Positions 14,315 through 22,668 of a DNA stretch of 64,000 nucleotides are shown here, piece by piece. The translations under genes and the position numbers were made by a program. Source of the DNA: Rhizobium sp. NFR07 (GTDB lineage: Bacteria; Pseudomonadota; Alphaproteobacteria; Rhizobiales; Rhizobiaceae); assembly GCF_900111905.1 (NCBI RefSeq), contig NZ_FOKM01000005.1, positions 369,598 to 433,597 on the forward strand, read 5' to 3'. Within the stretch, counting starts at the first letter, position 1. Each line of letters begins with the position of its first letter. The notes beneath the pieces were generated by a model. That model was not told the origin of the DNA and made no database searches. It worked only from the letters and a program-made list of their open reading frames with translations.

Positions 14315-15747
14315 TCATGAAGACGGTAAAATCCTTCGCCCTCGCGGCCCCGCTGGCGCTCGCCGCCCTTGCCCCGGCAAATGCCCAGGAATTTTCCCAG
14401 GAGCTGATCGAGAAGGGCCGCTATCTCGCGACCGCGTCCGACTGCGTCGCCTGCCACACCAACCATTCGGGCGGCAAGCCGATGGCAGGAGGCCTGCCCA
14501 TGGCCTCCCCGGTCGGCACGATCATGTCGACCAACATCACCCCGTCGAAGCAATTCGGCATCGGCGCGTATACCGAATCCCAGTTCGCCGACGCGGTGCG
14601 CAAGGGCATCCGTGGCGACGGCGCCAATCTCTACCCGGCCATGCCCTACGTGTCCTATTCCAACATGACGGATGAGGATATCCACGCGCTCTACGCCTAT
14701 TTCATGCAGGGCGTGCAACCGATCGACGAAAAGGCGCCGGAAACCACCCTGCCCTTCCCGATGAACATCCGCGCCTCGATGATCGGCTGGAACCTGCTGT
14801 TCCGTCCGAACGAGATGCACAAGGATGATCCGGCGCAGTCGGCCGAGTGGAACCGCGGCAAGTATCTGGCCGAAGGTGCGGCTCACTGCAGCACCTGCCA
14901 CACGCCACGCGGCGTCTTCATGCAGGAACAGAAGAACCTCAACCTCACCGGCGGTCAGGTCGGCGCCTGGTATGCGCCTGACATCACCAACGATCCGGTT
15001 CACGGCATCGGTTCCTGGACGCAGGAAGAGCTCGTCACCTACCTGAAGACCGGCAAGCTGGGCAACAAGGCGCAGGCCGCCGGCAGCATGGCGGAGGCGG
15101 TCAGCTATTCCTTCCAGCACATGACCGATGCGGATCTGAACGCGATCGCCACCTATGTCCGCAGCGTCCCATCGGCCAATGCGGCGCAGGCAGGCGGCGC
15201 TACCCGCTTCGACAAGGGCGCGGCAGGCAACGACCAGTCCGGGTTCCGCGGCAAGGGCTATGCGGAAGGTCTCGCAGGCGACCACGCCGGCGCGCAGATC
15301 TTCGCCGCCAACTGCGCCTCCTGCCACGGCTACAACGCCCAGGGCACGAAGGACGGCTATTATCCGAGCCTCTTCCACAACGCGGCCACCGCCGGCGACA
15401 ACTCGGTCAACGTCATCTCGGCGATCCTCAATGGTGTCGATCGCCATACCGAGGCCGGCCATGTCTTCATGCCGCCCTTCGGCGACCAAGTGAATGCCGT
15501 CGTGCAGTTGAACAATGTCGAGGTCGCGTCACTGTCCAACTATCTGCTGGCGCAATACGGCAACGAGACGCTGAAGGTGACGCCGGAGGACGTTCAGGTC
15601 ATTCGTGATGGCGGACCGAGTTCCAATCTCGTGGAAATGGCGCGGATCGGAATGGGCGCAGGCGCTGCTGCCATCGTCCTTCTGCTGGCCGGGATAGTCT
15701 GGCTTCGCGGCCGCAAGGCCAAGCCGGCCGAGCCACTGGAAGCGTAA
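14311..15747 (+). CDS. Triheme cytochrome c subunit of the dehydrogenase
   Basis: A 478-residue protein with a cleavable signal peptide (to about residue 27, ending ANA) and three heme-attachment motifs: CVACH at 45-49, CSTCH at 193-197 and CASCH at 335-339. A single membrane helix follows at about 450-468, with a basic tail. This is the standard membrane-anchored electron-transfer subunit of alcohol, gluconate and sorbitol dehydrogenases. It passes electrons from the flavoprotein to ubiquinone or the terminal oxidase on the periplasmic side. It overlaps the GMC gene by four bases, so the two are translationally coupled. An ATG two codons in (14317) is an equally possible start. Confidence 0.9.
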   Translation: MIMKTVKSFALAAPLALAALAPANAQEFSQELIEKGRYLATASDCVACHTNHSGGKPMAGGLPMASPVGTIMSTNITPSKQFGIGAYTESQFADAVRKGIRGDGANLYPAMPYVSYSNMTDEDIHALYAYFMQGVQPIDEKAPETTLPFPMNIRASMIGWNLLFRPNEMHKDDPAQSAEWNRGKYLAEGAAHCSTCHTPRGVFMQEQKNLNLTGGQVGAWYAPDITNDPVHGIGSWTQEELVTYLKTGKLGNKAQAAGSMAEAVSYSFQHMTDADLNAIATYVRSVPSANAAQAGGATRFDKGAAGNDQSGFRGKGYAEGLAGDHAGAQIFAANCASCHGYNAQGTKDGYYPSLFHNAATAGDNSVNVISAILNGVDRHTEAGHVFMPPFGDQVNAVVQLNNVEVASLSNYLLAQYGNETLKVTPEDVQVIRDGGPSSNLVEMARIGMGAGAAAIVLLLAGIVWLRGRKAKPAEPLEA

Positions 15748-15760
15748 GCCGACAGAAACA

Positions 15761-15800
15761 GCCGCATCGCGCATCATAAAGGCTACATGCGCGATGCGGC
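15761..15800. terminator. Long perfect stem-loop (14 bp) after the cytochrome gene
   Basis: GCCGCATCGCGCAT (15761-15774) pairs with ATGCGCGATGCGGC (15787-15800) around a 12-nt loop, 13 nt after the cytochrome stop. A factor-independent terminator or mRNA 3'-end protector is likely, although no T-run follows. Confidence 0.6.
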
Positions 15801-15887
15801 CATGCACCTTGGAAATGAGTCGGGATCGGCAGCCGGACAGCCGCGGTCTTTCAGGACCCGCCGCCACGCCCGCCGACCGGGAACGCA

Positions 15888-15922
15888 GAGACGCCGCCAG
15901 CGTGTCGGGCTGGCGGCGTCTC
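15888..15922. terminator. Second perfect stem-loop (14 bp) before the SDR gene end
   Basis: GAGACGCCGCCAGC (15888-15901) pairs with GCTGGCGGCGTCTC (15909-15922), loop GTGTCGG. It lies 44 nt downstream of the leftward SDR gene, so it is probably that operon's terminator. The two stems together separate convergent operons. Confidence 0.6.
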
Positions 15923-15966
15923 AATGCTCCGCAGCGCGCACGCTCCGGCGTCGAATTGGGTGGCCG

Positions 15967-16713
15967 TTACTTGCCGCCATCCACGCTGATGACCTGGCCG
16001 GTGACCCAGCCCGCGAAGTCGGACGCGAAGAACATCACCATGGCGGCGATATCTTCAGGCGCACCGAGACGCTTGAGTGCGATGTTCTGCAACAGCTTCG
16101 CCTGTCCTTCGGATCCCATCGCCTCCCATTGCCGCTCGGTGGCGGGGTTGGAACGGACGAAGCCCGGGGCGACGTTGTTGACGGTGATGTTGAACGGGCC
16201 GAGCTCATGGGCGAGCTGGCGCGTCAGGCCGATCTGGCCCGCCTTGGAGCTGGCATAGGCCTGGATACCGGTCAGCGAAATGCCGAGGCCGGCACCGCTG
16301 GAGATATTGATGATGCGGCCCGATTTCTTGGCCTTCATGCCGGGCGCGACGGCCTGCGAAACGAAGAAGGCACCGGAGAGATTGACGTCGAAGATCGCCT
16401 TCCAGTCCTCTTCCGAAATCTCCTCGATCGGCCGACCGACCTGCCCGCGCACGCCGCCGGCATTGTTGACGAGAATGTCCACATCACCGATTGCGGCAAC
16501 CGTCGTCTGAACAGCATTACGATCGCCCACATCGAGCCTGTGCGCCCTGGCCTTGTCGCCGCAAAGGCGCACGGTTTCCGCCAGGCCTTCCTCGTTGACG
16601 TCGCACACATGCACGGCAGCGCCGCGCTCTGCAAAGCCGAGAGCAATCGCCCTGCCGAAGCCATGCGCGCCGCCGGTCACGATGACCGTCTTGCCGGTAA
16701 AGTCGATATTCAT
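15967..16713 (-). CDS. Short-chain dehydrogenase/reductase
   Basis: A 248-residue classical SDR. The cofactor motif TGGAHGFG is at 13-20, NNAG at 83-86, and the catalytic Ser139, Tyr153 and Lys157 (YASSK), with Asn111 completing the tetrad. Asp39 after the second strand (VCDVN) suggests NAD rather than NADP. It is the last gene of a leftward operon, and its start overlaps the ketopantoate-reductase-like gene by four bases. The reaction is a secondary alcohol/ketone interconversion; the substrate is unknown. Members of this subgroup include glucose 1-dehydrogenase-like and 3-oxoacyl-ACP-reductase-like enzymes. Confidence 0.88.
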   Translation of the reverse strand: MNIDFTGKTVIVTGGAHGFGRAIALGFAERGAAVHVCDVNEEGLAETVRLCGDKARAHRLDVGDRNAVQTTVAAIGDVDILVNNAGGVRGQVGRPIEEISEEDWKAIFDVNLSGAFFVSQAVAPGMKAKKSGRIINISSGAGLGISLTGIQAYASSKAGQIGLTRQLAHELGPFNITVNNVAPGFVRSNPATERQWEAMGSEGQAKLLQNIALKRLGAPEDIAAMVMFFASDFAGWVTGQVISVDGGK

Positions 16714-17735
16714 GCGGGGATCCTCACCAGTTCGTCGAGGTTTGCGGTATCGAGCGGGCGTGTACCCGCCTCGATCTCATGGATCAGTTCGACCAGCTTG
16801 AACGTCACCGGCGTCGCAATGCCGAGCGCTTTACCGGTCTCGGCGATCGGCAGGATCTGCGCATCGACCTCGGTCTTGCGCTTGCGCACGGCAAGGTCGC
16901 GCCAGACGCCGGTATGGGACTTGGTCGAGCGGCGATTGTGGGCGACCATTCCATCGAAGGAACGCTCGGTCTCTTCAGCAGGTGCCGTCGGAGCGAAAGC
17001 AGCCGGATCGAACCCGTCGAAGGCTTCCGGACGGACATTGCTCGCCTGCGCGACATGGCCGACCTCATGCGCGAGCCGCGTCAGCACCGGGCGATAGGCC
17101 GGGTTGGCGAAGACGTCGGCAATGCTGTCATTGGTGACCGCAGTGGCGAACAGCAGGGCGCCATAGATCAGCTTGCCCCAGAGATAGCCGGAGATATTGT
17201 CAGTGAGGACGGCTCGTTCCTCGAACTGCAGCATCATGGCGTGGATCGCCTTGATCCGCTCCGTTGTCTTGCCGTCCATCTCGCCGACGACGACCGCAGC
17301 GCGACCGCCATAGTTGACGACGCCCGGCTCCACATAATCCGCGCCGAAATTGACGAAGCAGCCGACGACGCGATGATCGCCCACGACACGGCCGATGACG
17401 GCTTCGTTCAAGCCGTTCTGCGCCGAGACGACATAGCCGTCTTCCGCCAGATGCGGTGCAAGCGCCTTAGCCGCAGCCTCGGTGTGATGACCTTTGACGC
17501 AGAGGAAGATGCGCTCGTAAACGCCTTCGATCTCTTCCGGCAGATAGGCTTTGGCCTTTACCGTGTCCTCGAAGATCGGCCCCCTGATCTGCAGGCCGCG
17601 AGCGTTGATCGCCTCGACATGCTCCTTCACATTGTCGACGAAGACGACCTCATGGCCGGCGCGGATAAAGGCCGCTCCGAGTGTGCCGCCGATCGCACCG
17701 GCGCCCCAGATGACGATGGGAGAGGTCATTTCCAC
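16710..17735 (-). CDS. Ketopantoate reductase (PanE/ApbA) family protein
   Basis: A 341-residue NADP-dependent dehydrogenase with GAGAIGG at residues 11-17. The central segment LWGKLIYGALLFATAVTND carries the family's catalytic lysine and substrate-binding helix. At 341 residues it is clearly longer than the E. coli enzyme (about 300). Together with the catabolic setting, this suggests a paralogue acting on another 2-keto or 2-hydroxy acid rather than pantothenate synthesis. The start is a GTG with GGAGG five bases upstream; an ATG two codons later is possible. It overlaps the neighbouring creatininase gene by ten bases and the SDR gene by four. Confidence 0.82.
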   Translation of the reverse strand: MEMTSPIVIWGAGAIGGTLGAAFIRAGHEVVFVDNVKEHVEAINARGLQIRGPIFEDTVKAKAYLPEEIEGVYERIFLCVKGHHTEAAAKALAPHLAEDGYVVSAQNGLNEAVIGRVVGDHRVVGCFVNFGADYVEPGVVNYGGRAAVVVGEMDGKTTERIKAIHAMMLQFEERAVLTDNISGYLWGKLIYGALLFATAVTNDSIADVFANPAYRPVLTRLAHEVGHVAQASNVRPEAFDGFDPAAFAPTAPAEETERSFDGMVAHNRRSTKSHTGVWRDLAVRKRKTEVDAQILPIAETGKALGIATPVTFKLVELIHEIEAGTRPLDTANLDELVRIPA

Positions 17736-18427
17736 GGCCCCTCCAGCAATTCGCGGGTCTCGGCGATCGCTACATCCCAGACCGCCTGCATCTCGTCATC
17801 CGGCCGCTGGTAATAGCCGCCGAAATTACCGTCGCCGACATAGGCCTTGACCGCATATGGATCCATGACGCGCATCCGGCCGAAATCGATCATCGGCTTC
17901 TGCTCGCTCGGCAGAACCTGGCCGGCAAGCCGCGTCCAGGGGAAATTTTCCATCCAGGATGCATGCGACGCGACCTTGTCGATCTCCTGCACCTTGGCGA
18001 AGGTCTTCGGCGCATTCCACCAGTTGTGGAACTTGACCGCAACGCCCGGATTGTCGGTCATCCATTCGACCGCCAGGCTCCCGCCGGGCTGGTTGCCGCC
18101 ATGACCGTTGACGATCAGGATGCGGCGAAAGCCCTGGCGCTTCAGCCCGTCAAGAATGTCGCGGATGATCGCCGCGTAGGTCTCCATCCGCAGGCTAATC
18201 GTGCCGGGATAGGCCATGAAATAAGGCGTGATGCCATAGGCAAGCACCGGGAAGACCGGAATGCCGAAAGGCTCAGCGGCTTCCACGGCGACGCGCTCGG
18301 AGAGGATGGAATCGACCGACAGCGACAGCTGCGCGTGCTGCTCGGTGCTGCCGAGCGGCAGGATCACGCGATCGTCGGTCTTCAGATAGGCTTCGATTTG
18401 CTGCCAATTGCAGTCGGAGATTCTCAC
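17726..18427 (-). CDS. Creatininase family amidohydrolase
   Basis: A 233-residue metal-dependent hydrolase. The family metal-site motifs are present: LPLGSTEQHAQLSLSVD at about 23-39 (Glu29, His31, Asp39) and NGHGGN at 107-112. The family hydrolyses cyclic or linear amide and ring C-N or C-C bonds (creatinine, mycofactocin precursor, 3-dehydro-scyllo-inosose). The start is GTG with AAAGG upstream. It is translationally coupled to the ketopantoate-reductase-like gene and probably handles an intermediate made by the amidohydrolase encoded just before it. The substrate cannot be read from sequence. Confidence 0.85.
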   Translation of the reverse strand: MRISDCNWQQIEAYLKTDDRVILPLGSTEQHAQLSLSVDSILSERVAVEAAEPFGIPVFPVLAYGITPYFMAYPGTISLRMETYAAIIRDILDGLKRQGFRRILIVNGHGGNQPGGSLAVEWMTDNPGVAVKFHNWWNAPKTFAKVQEIDKVASHASWMENFPWTRLAGQVLPSEQKPMIDFGRMRVMDPYAVKAYVGDGNFGGYYQRPDDEMQAVWDVAIAETRELLEGPWK

Positions 18428-18473
18428 CGGCTCTGCCTTTCATTCATGGAATTGGAAAGTGATCCGGTCGCCC

Positions 18474-19718
18474 TCAGGCGGCCGGAGCTTCGGCATGCGG
18501 GCGCACAACGCCGGCCTGCAGCACCAGTTCAAGATGGCGCAGGCGATCGAGATCATCGAGCGGATTGCCCTTGACGACGATGACGTCGGCAGCAAGACCG
18601 GCTGTCAGCGTTCCGACCTTGTCGTGGATGCCGATCGCCTTTGCCGCAAAGCCGGTTCCGGCGGTGATCGCTTCAAGGGTGGACATGCCGCCCTGCTGCA
18701 TCATTTCCATTTCGAGCGGCAAGCCGTCGAAGGGCGTGAAGCGCCAGCCGGCATCGGTACCGGCGACGAAACGCACGCCCGCCTCGCGCAGCTTGCGGAA
18801 CTGCTCAATATTGTCGGCCATCATGCCACGCCAGCGAGTGAGGAAAGCCTGTTCGGCTTCCGTCAGGTTTTCCCTGGCCGACATCATCTTCACCACGGCG
18901 CCAGAGACGGCCAGCGTACCGGTGACCGGAATGCCGGATTTCGCCAACTTGTCGGCGACACGCGGGTCGAATTTCTGGTTGCCCTTGCCGTCGGTCAGGA
19001 AGCCTGCGTGTTCGATATGGTCGACACCGGCATCAATGGCCTGTTCGGTGGATTCGGCGCAGAGACAATGCACGGCAATCTTGCGATCGAGCGCATGGGC
19101 CTGGTCGGCAAGCGCCTGCATCTCTTCGCGCGTATAGGCCGCGCGCCAGGACAGCGTGCCGACAGTGCCGCCGCCCGATCCCATGACCTTGATGAAGTCG
19201 GCGCCCTGCTTGACCATGCCGCGCACCTTCTTGCGCAGTCCGTCGACACCGTCGGCCTCGCCGCCGAGATACCAGGTGTGGCCGCCGGTAATGGTGATCG
19301 GCTGGCCGCAGGCGACGATCCGTGGACCGGTACCGTGGCCAAGTGCCAGCGCCCGCTTCAGGTTGAAGACGGTGGAATTCATCGCGCCGAGATCGCGCAC
19401 CGTGGTGATGCCGGCTGCAAGCGCCCGTCCGGCGGTAAAGGTCGCGGTGGCGATGAGAACGCCTTCGTCTTCCTTGACGGCATCCTCGAGCGAGGTTCCG
19501 TCGCCGGGAAGATTGAGATGCACATGGGTGTCGATCATGCCCGGCATGATCGTCGCGCCCGCAAATTCGCGTATCGTGGCGCCGGCAGCGGCGCTTTCGG
19601 GCACGTCGCCCTGATAGACACCGGTGATCCTGCCGTCTTCGATGGCGACGGTTGCGCCGGTAAGCGGCGCCCTGCCATCGCCAACGATGACGCGGTCGGC
19701 CTTGAGAAGGGTCTTCAT
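18474..19718 (-). CDS. Amidohydrolase family protein (imidazolonepropionase/prolidase-like)
   Basis: A 414-residue TIM-barrel metal hydrolase. The HxH metal pair lies in GMIDTHVHLNL (His65, His67). GADFIKVMGSGGG carries the likely carbamylated or bridging lysine, AVHCL and HIEHAGF give further histidines, and GTDAGWRFTPFDG gives the barrel-end aspartate. This belongs to the subgroup that includes Xaa-Pro and N-acyl amino acid hydrolases and imidazolonepropionase-like enzymes. It sits between the MFS transporter and the creatininase family gene in one leftward operon, so imported substrate hydrolysis is the likely job. GGGAG lies nine bases before the ATG. Confidence 0.87.
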   Translation of the reverse strand: MKTLLKADRVIVGDGRAPLTGATVAIEDGRITGVYQGDVPESAAAGATIREFAGATIMPGMIDTHVHLNLPGDGTSLEDAVKEDEGVLIATATFTAGRALAAGITTVRDLGAMNSTVFNLKRALALGHGTGPRIVACGQPITITGGHTWYLGGEADGVDGLRKKVRGMVKQGADFIKVMGSGGGTVGTLSWRAAYTREEMQALADQAHALDRKIAVHCLCAESTEQAIDAGVDHIEHAGFLTDGKGNQKFDPRVADKLAKSGIPVTGTLAVSGAVVKMMSARENLTEAEQAFLTRWRGMMADNIEQFRKLREAGVRFVAGTDAGWRFTPFDGLPLEMEMMQQGGMSTLEAITAGTGFAAKAIGIHDKVGTLTAGLAADVIVVKGNPLDDLDRLRHLELVLQAGVVRPHAEAPAA

Positions 19719-19746
19719 CAGATTACTCCCGTCACCCGCACATCGA

Positions 19747-19772
19747 GCCGAAAGCCGGGATCGGCTTTCGGC
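19747..19772. terminator. Stem-loop between MFS and amidohydrolase genes
   Basis: GCCGAAAGCC (19747-19756) pairs with GGCTTTCGGC (19763-19772) around a 6-nt loop. It is intercistronic in the leftward operon, so it would attenuate read-through or protect mRNA ends rather than end the operon. Confidence 0.45.
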
Positions 19773-19813
19773 CGCTAGGATGCGCAGTCTTTACAATGCT
19801 GCGGTTTGGGAAA

Positions 19814-19833
19814 GGTCGCTCAATCGAGCGACC
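19814..19833 (-). terminator. Stem-loop over the MFS stop codon
   Basis: GGTCGCTC (19814-19821) pairs with GAGCGACC (19826-19833). On the minus strand it is followed by TTTCCC. It covers the MFS stop codon and may act with the next stem downstream. Confidence 0.4.
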
Positions 19834-21127
19834 GGCCCCGGGTTTCCGGCGTCAGGAAGAAGTGGGTCAGAATGCTGATGACGCAGATCAGCATGGCATA
19901 GAGCGACACATAGAGAACGCCGCCCTGGCCGTGCAGCCAGGTTGCGACGAGCGGAGCCGTGCCGCCGAAGAGAGCCGCGCAGATGGCATAGGGAATGCCG
20001 ATGCCGGATGTGCGGACTTCCGTCGGGAAGAGCTCGGACAGGACGGTGCCGAGGACGCCATTGTTCATCGACAGGAAGAGTGCACCGATCGCCGATACGA
20101 AGGTGAAGGTCCAGAAAGAGACCTGTCCGTTGAGCAGCGACAGCAGCGGATAGACGAACAGCAGGAACAGGATGGCGGTCGCGAACAGCAGCGGCTTGCG
20201 GCCGATGCGGTCGGAAATATAGGCGAAGGTCGGAACGCCGAAGATGTAGACGATCGTCGAAACCATGTTGCCGGCAAAACCCTCCGACCGGCTGAGGCCG
20301 CCGATCATGTTGGCGTAGGTCGGCAGGAAGATCAGCCAGAGATAGTACATGACGCCGTTCATCTGCAGTACGAAGACGATGAAGGTTTCCTTCGGGTACT
20401 TGGCGACGGCCGCCAGGATGGAGCCGAGCGAACGATTGGCCATCTTCTTGGCATTGGCTTCGAAGGACGGCGTCTCGTCGAGACCGCGGCGCATGAAGAA
20501 GCCGTAGACGGACATCGCGGCACCGAGCAGATACGGCACGCGCCAGCCCCATGCTTCCAGCGTCTCGGGCGTGAAGAACGTCGTCGTCGCAGTGGCGACG
20601 CCGGTGGCGGCCAGAACCGAGAGACCGATCGCGATCTGCTGCGGCGAGGCGTTGAAGGCGCGGTTTTTCACCGAGGCATGCTCGTTCAGAAAGGTCGCGG
20701 AGATCTGATATTCAGCACCGCCGGCAAGGCCCTGCAGAAGACGGGCGCAGACGATCAGGATCGGAGCAAGAATGCCGATCTGTTCGTAGTTGGGCATGAT
20801 GCCGATCACGAAGCTGCCGATACCGGCCATGATGATCGTTGCCGCCAGCAGGGTGCGGCGGCCGTACTTGTCGGCCATGGGCGAGAGAATGATCGCGCCG
20901 ATCGGGCGACCGATGAAGCCGATTGCGAAGGCCGAAAGGCTGGCGATCAGGGATACAGCAGGGTCGCTTGCCGGGAACATCTGGTGGGCAATGACGCCGG
21001 CCATGAGGCCGTAGATGGCCCAGTCGAACCATTCGATGAAGTGGCCGATGGAACCGCCGACAAGCGTCTTGAGACGCCCGTTGACGCCGGCGGGTGAGCC
21101 CGCCGTATGGTCGATGCTGGAATGCAT
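19820..21127 (-). CDS. MFS transporter, metabolite:H+ symporter type
   Basis: A 435-residue protein with about twelve hydrophobic helices. GHFIEWFDW at 28-36 and the loop motif DKYGRR at 86-91 are the signatures of the metabolite:H+ symporter branch (ShiA, ProP, KgtP relatives), which import organic acids, betaines or aromatic acids. The gene follows the TetR gene by 28 nt and precedes the amidohydrolase, so it probably imports the operon's substrate. An efflux role is less likely for this branch, although the operator upstream resembles that of an efflux regulator. AGGGGA lies 12 nt before the start. Confidence 0.86.
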   Translation of the reverse strand: MHSSIDHTAGSPAGVNGRLKTLVGGSIGHFIEWFDWAIYGLMAGVIAHQMFPASDPAVSLIASLSAFAIGFIGRPIGAIILSPMADKYGRRTLLAATIIMAGIGSFVIGIMPNYEQIGILAPILIVCARLLQGLAGGAEYQISATFLNEHASVKNRAFNASPQQIAIGLSVLAATGVATATTTFFTPETLEAWGWRVPYLLGAAMSVYGFFMRRGLDETPSFEANAKKMANRSLGSILAAVAKYPKETFIVFVLQMNGVMYYLWLIFLPTYANMIGGLSRSEGFAGNMVSTIVYIFGVPTFAYISDRIGRKPLLFATAILFLLFVYPLLSLLNGQVSFWTFTFVSAIGALFLSMNNGVLGTVLSELFPTEVRTSGIGIPYAICAALFGGTAPLVATWLHGQGGVLYVSLYAMLICVISILTHFFLTPETRGRSLD

Positions 21128-21155
21128 GGTCTTGAAGTCCCCTCTTATATGGATC

Positions 21156-21815
21156 TCAAAGTTTGGTTTCTTGGTGAGCGAGCTGCTGCTCCAGGCTCTG
21201 GAGACGGAAGCTCACGAAATCCGCCAGCATGGAGAGATGCCGCTCGAAATAGGCGGGGTCCTTGTCCATGAAGCGCTCGAGGCTGAGGCCGCGAATGGTG
21301 ATCAGCATGAATTCGAAGATCTCGGCAGCATCGCTACGCGTGACGGAACCGGTCAGGCTGTCGACGCGCTTCAGCCACGGCAGCATGACATTGGCCATCG
21401 ACTGGGCACGGTGCTCCAGCACCCGCTGGTGCACGCCGGCATCGACACGCGTGCCGATGATGATTTCCCAGACCGCCCAGTAATCGGGCTGGCCGTAGAT
21501 CTGCCAGAGATGGTCGACCACATCGCGGATACTCGCCTTGCCGGTGAACGGCATGGCGTTCTCCGCCTCCAGCTTCGCCTCGACGGTGATGGCCGACTGG
21601 TCGAGCACGGCCAGCATCAGGTCGTCCTTGGTCGGGAAATGATGGTGCAGGGCGCCTGTGGTCACGCCCGCTTCCTTGGCGATCGACTGGGTCGTGGTCT
21701 TGCCATAGCCGGCCGTTGCCAACAGCCGGACTGCAGCCTGGATCAACACCGACTGGGTTTCAGCGGTGCGCTCAATTTGTGAGCGACGGGATACCTGTGC
21801 CTTTTTCATAATCAT
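21156..21815 (-). CDS. TetR family transcriptional regulator
   Basis: A 219-residue one-component repressor. The N-terminal helix-turn-helix at about 42-61 (TTQSIAKEAGVTTGALHHHF) is typical of TetR/AcrR. The C-terminal helical ligand domain is less conserved. Two start codons (21815 and 21809) are in frame and neither has a clear Shine-Dalgarno sequence, so a leaderless or short-leader transcript is possible. It is the first gene of the leftward operon that runs through MFS, amidohydrolase, creatininase and the two dehydrogenases. Autorepression through the palindrome at 21820-21845 is inferred. Confidence 0.88.
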   Translation of the reverse strand: MIMKKAQVSRRSQIERTAETQSVLIQAAVRLLATAGYGKTTTQSIAKEAGVTTGALHHHFPTKDDLMLAVLDQSAITVEAKLEAENAMPFTGKASIRDVVDHLWQIYGQPDYWAVWEIIIGTRVDAGVHQRVLEHRAQSMANVMLPWLKRVDSLTGSVTRSDAAEIFEFMLITIRGLSLERFMDKDPAYFERHLSMLADFVSFRLQSLEQQLAHQETKL

Positions 21816-21819
21816 GCTA

Positions 21820-21845
21820 TTACATACATATCAATCGGTATGTAA
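21820..21845. promoter_or_regulatory. Probable TetR/AcrR-type operator
   Basis: TTACATAC, ten bases, then GTATGTAA: a perfect 8-bp inverted repeat starting five bases before the TetR start. The TACATAC/GTATGTA arms and 24-bp core length are the same as I recall for the E. coli AcrR operator. Binding there would block the operon promoter. Confidence 0.65.
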
Positions 21846-22045
21846 ATAGACTCAAGCGTAATCTTTTATTGCCGACATACCTTGGTTTTCAGGGTTTTAT
21901 TGCGCACTCACCAACTGGTTGAGATTCACGGCAAAATCGCCGATGCACCCACAATCGCCAATTGCGCATGGCCACCTCCCGCCGAAGTGAACGAATAAAT
22001 CAGCCGCCTGCAGTGTCTTTCCTCCGTACCCGAAGGAGGTGTCCC

Positions 22046-22627
22046 ATGGACCAAACCACGCGCGCAGAAATCCGCATCAAGAATGTTGGCCGCTATGATC
22101 GAACAACGATCCTGTTTCACTGGCTGACCGTTGCCCTCGTGCTTTGGCAGTTCGGCAGCTCGCAGATCTGGCCGCTTCTCGAAAGAGGAACTGCGCCGAG
22201 ATCTTTTCTCGCGCAATCCCACATGACGCTCGGGGTCGCGTTGTCGATCGTCATCTTGCTGCGCCTGATCTGGCGGATGACCAGGGGTAGGCGCAGCCCG
22301 ATTGCCATTCCGCGCCTGCAGCGTGTCGCCGCCAATGCCGTCCATGGCTTGCTCTACTGTCTTCTCATCGCCCAGGCCGTGCTGGGCTATCTCTTTGGAT
22401 GGTCGCAGGGAAAGCCTTTTCCGCTATTCGGCATTCCGACAATAACGCCCCTCGTCGTCGTGCCCGGTGACAGCCGTGATCTGGTTCTGACGCTGCACGA
22501 GAACATTGCCTGGATCATCATCGGCGTGGCGGTAGCCCATGCCTGCGTAGCGCTATTCCATCACTACGTTATGCGCGACGGCGTGTTGCGCTCGATGCTG
22601 CCCGGCCCGAAAAGCTCCAGGCGCTAG
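22046..22627 (+). CDS. Cytochrome b561
   Basis: A 193-residue four-helix membrane protein. Histidines placed for two b-type hemes include His25 (FHWLTV), His59 (SHMTLG), His100 (VHGLLY), His151 (LHENIA) and His165 (AHACVALFHH). This is the bacterial CybB type, which passes electrons between quinol and superoxide or other acceptors. The start is fixed by a very good Shine-Dalgarno sequence, AAGGAGGT at 22033-22040, six bases before the ATG. It stands alone, divergent from the TetR operon and convergent with the amidohydrolase at 22669. No functional link to neighbours is evident. Confidence 0.9.
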   Translation: MDQTTRAEIRIKNVGRYDRTTILFHWLTVALVLWQFGSSQIWPLLERGTAPRSFLAQSHMTLGVALSIVILLRLIWRMTRGRRSPIAIPRLQRVAANAVHGLLYCLLIAQAVLGYLFGWSQGKPFPLFGIPTITPLVVVPGDSRDLVLTLHENIAWIIIGVAVAHACVALFHHYVMRDGVLRSMLPGPKSSRR

Positions 22628-22636
22628 CCCGAAATC

Positions 22637-22660
22637 CGGCGGCAGCATTACGCGCCGCCG
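22637..22660. terminator. Stem-loop between convergent genes
   Basis: CGGCGGC (22637-22643) pairs with GCCGCCG (22654-22660) around a 10-nt loop between cytochrome b561 and the leftward amidohydrolase. No T-run is present. Confidence 0.4.
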
Positions 22661-22668
22661 ATCCGCGG

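Noticed and set aside
12127..15489. Long minus-strand frames antisense to the dehydrogenase genes (such as 12533-14188 and 14026-15489)
   Set aside because: The sense-strand proteins have clear families and motifs; the antisense translations have none. High GC at third positions keeps the opposite strand open.
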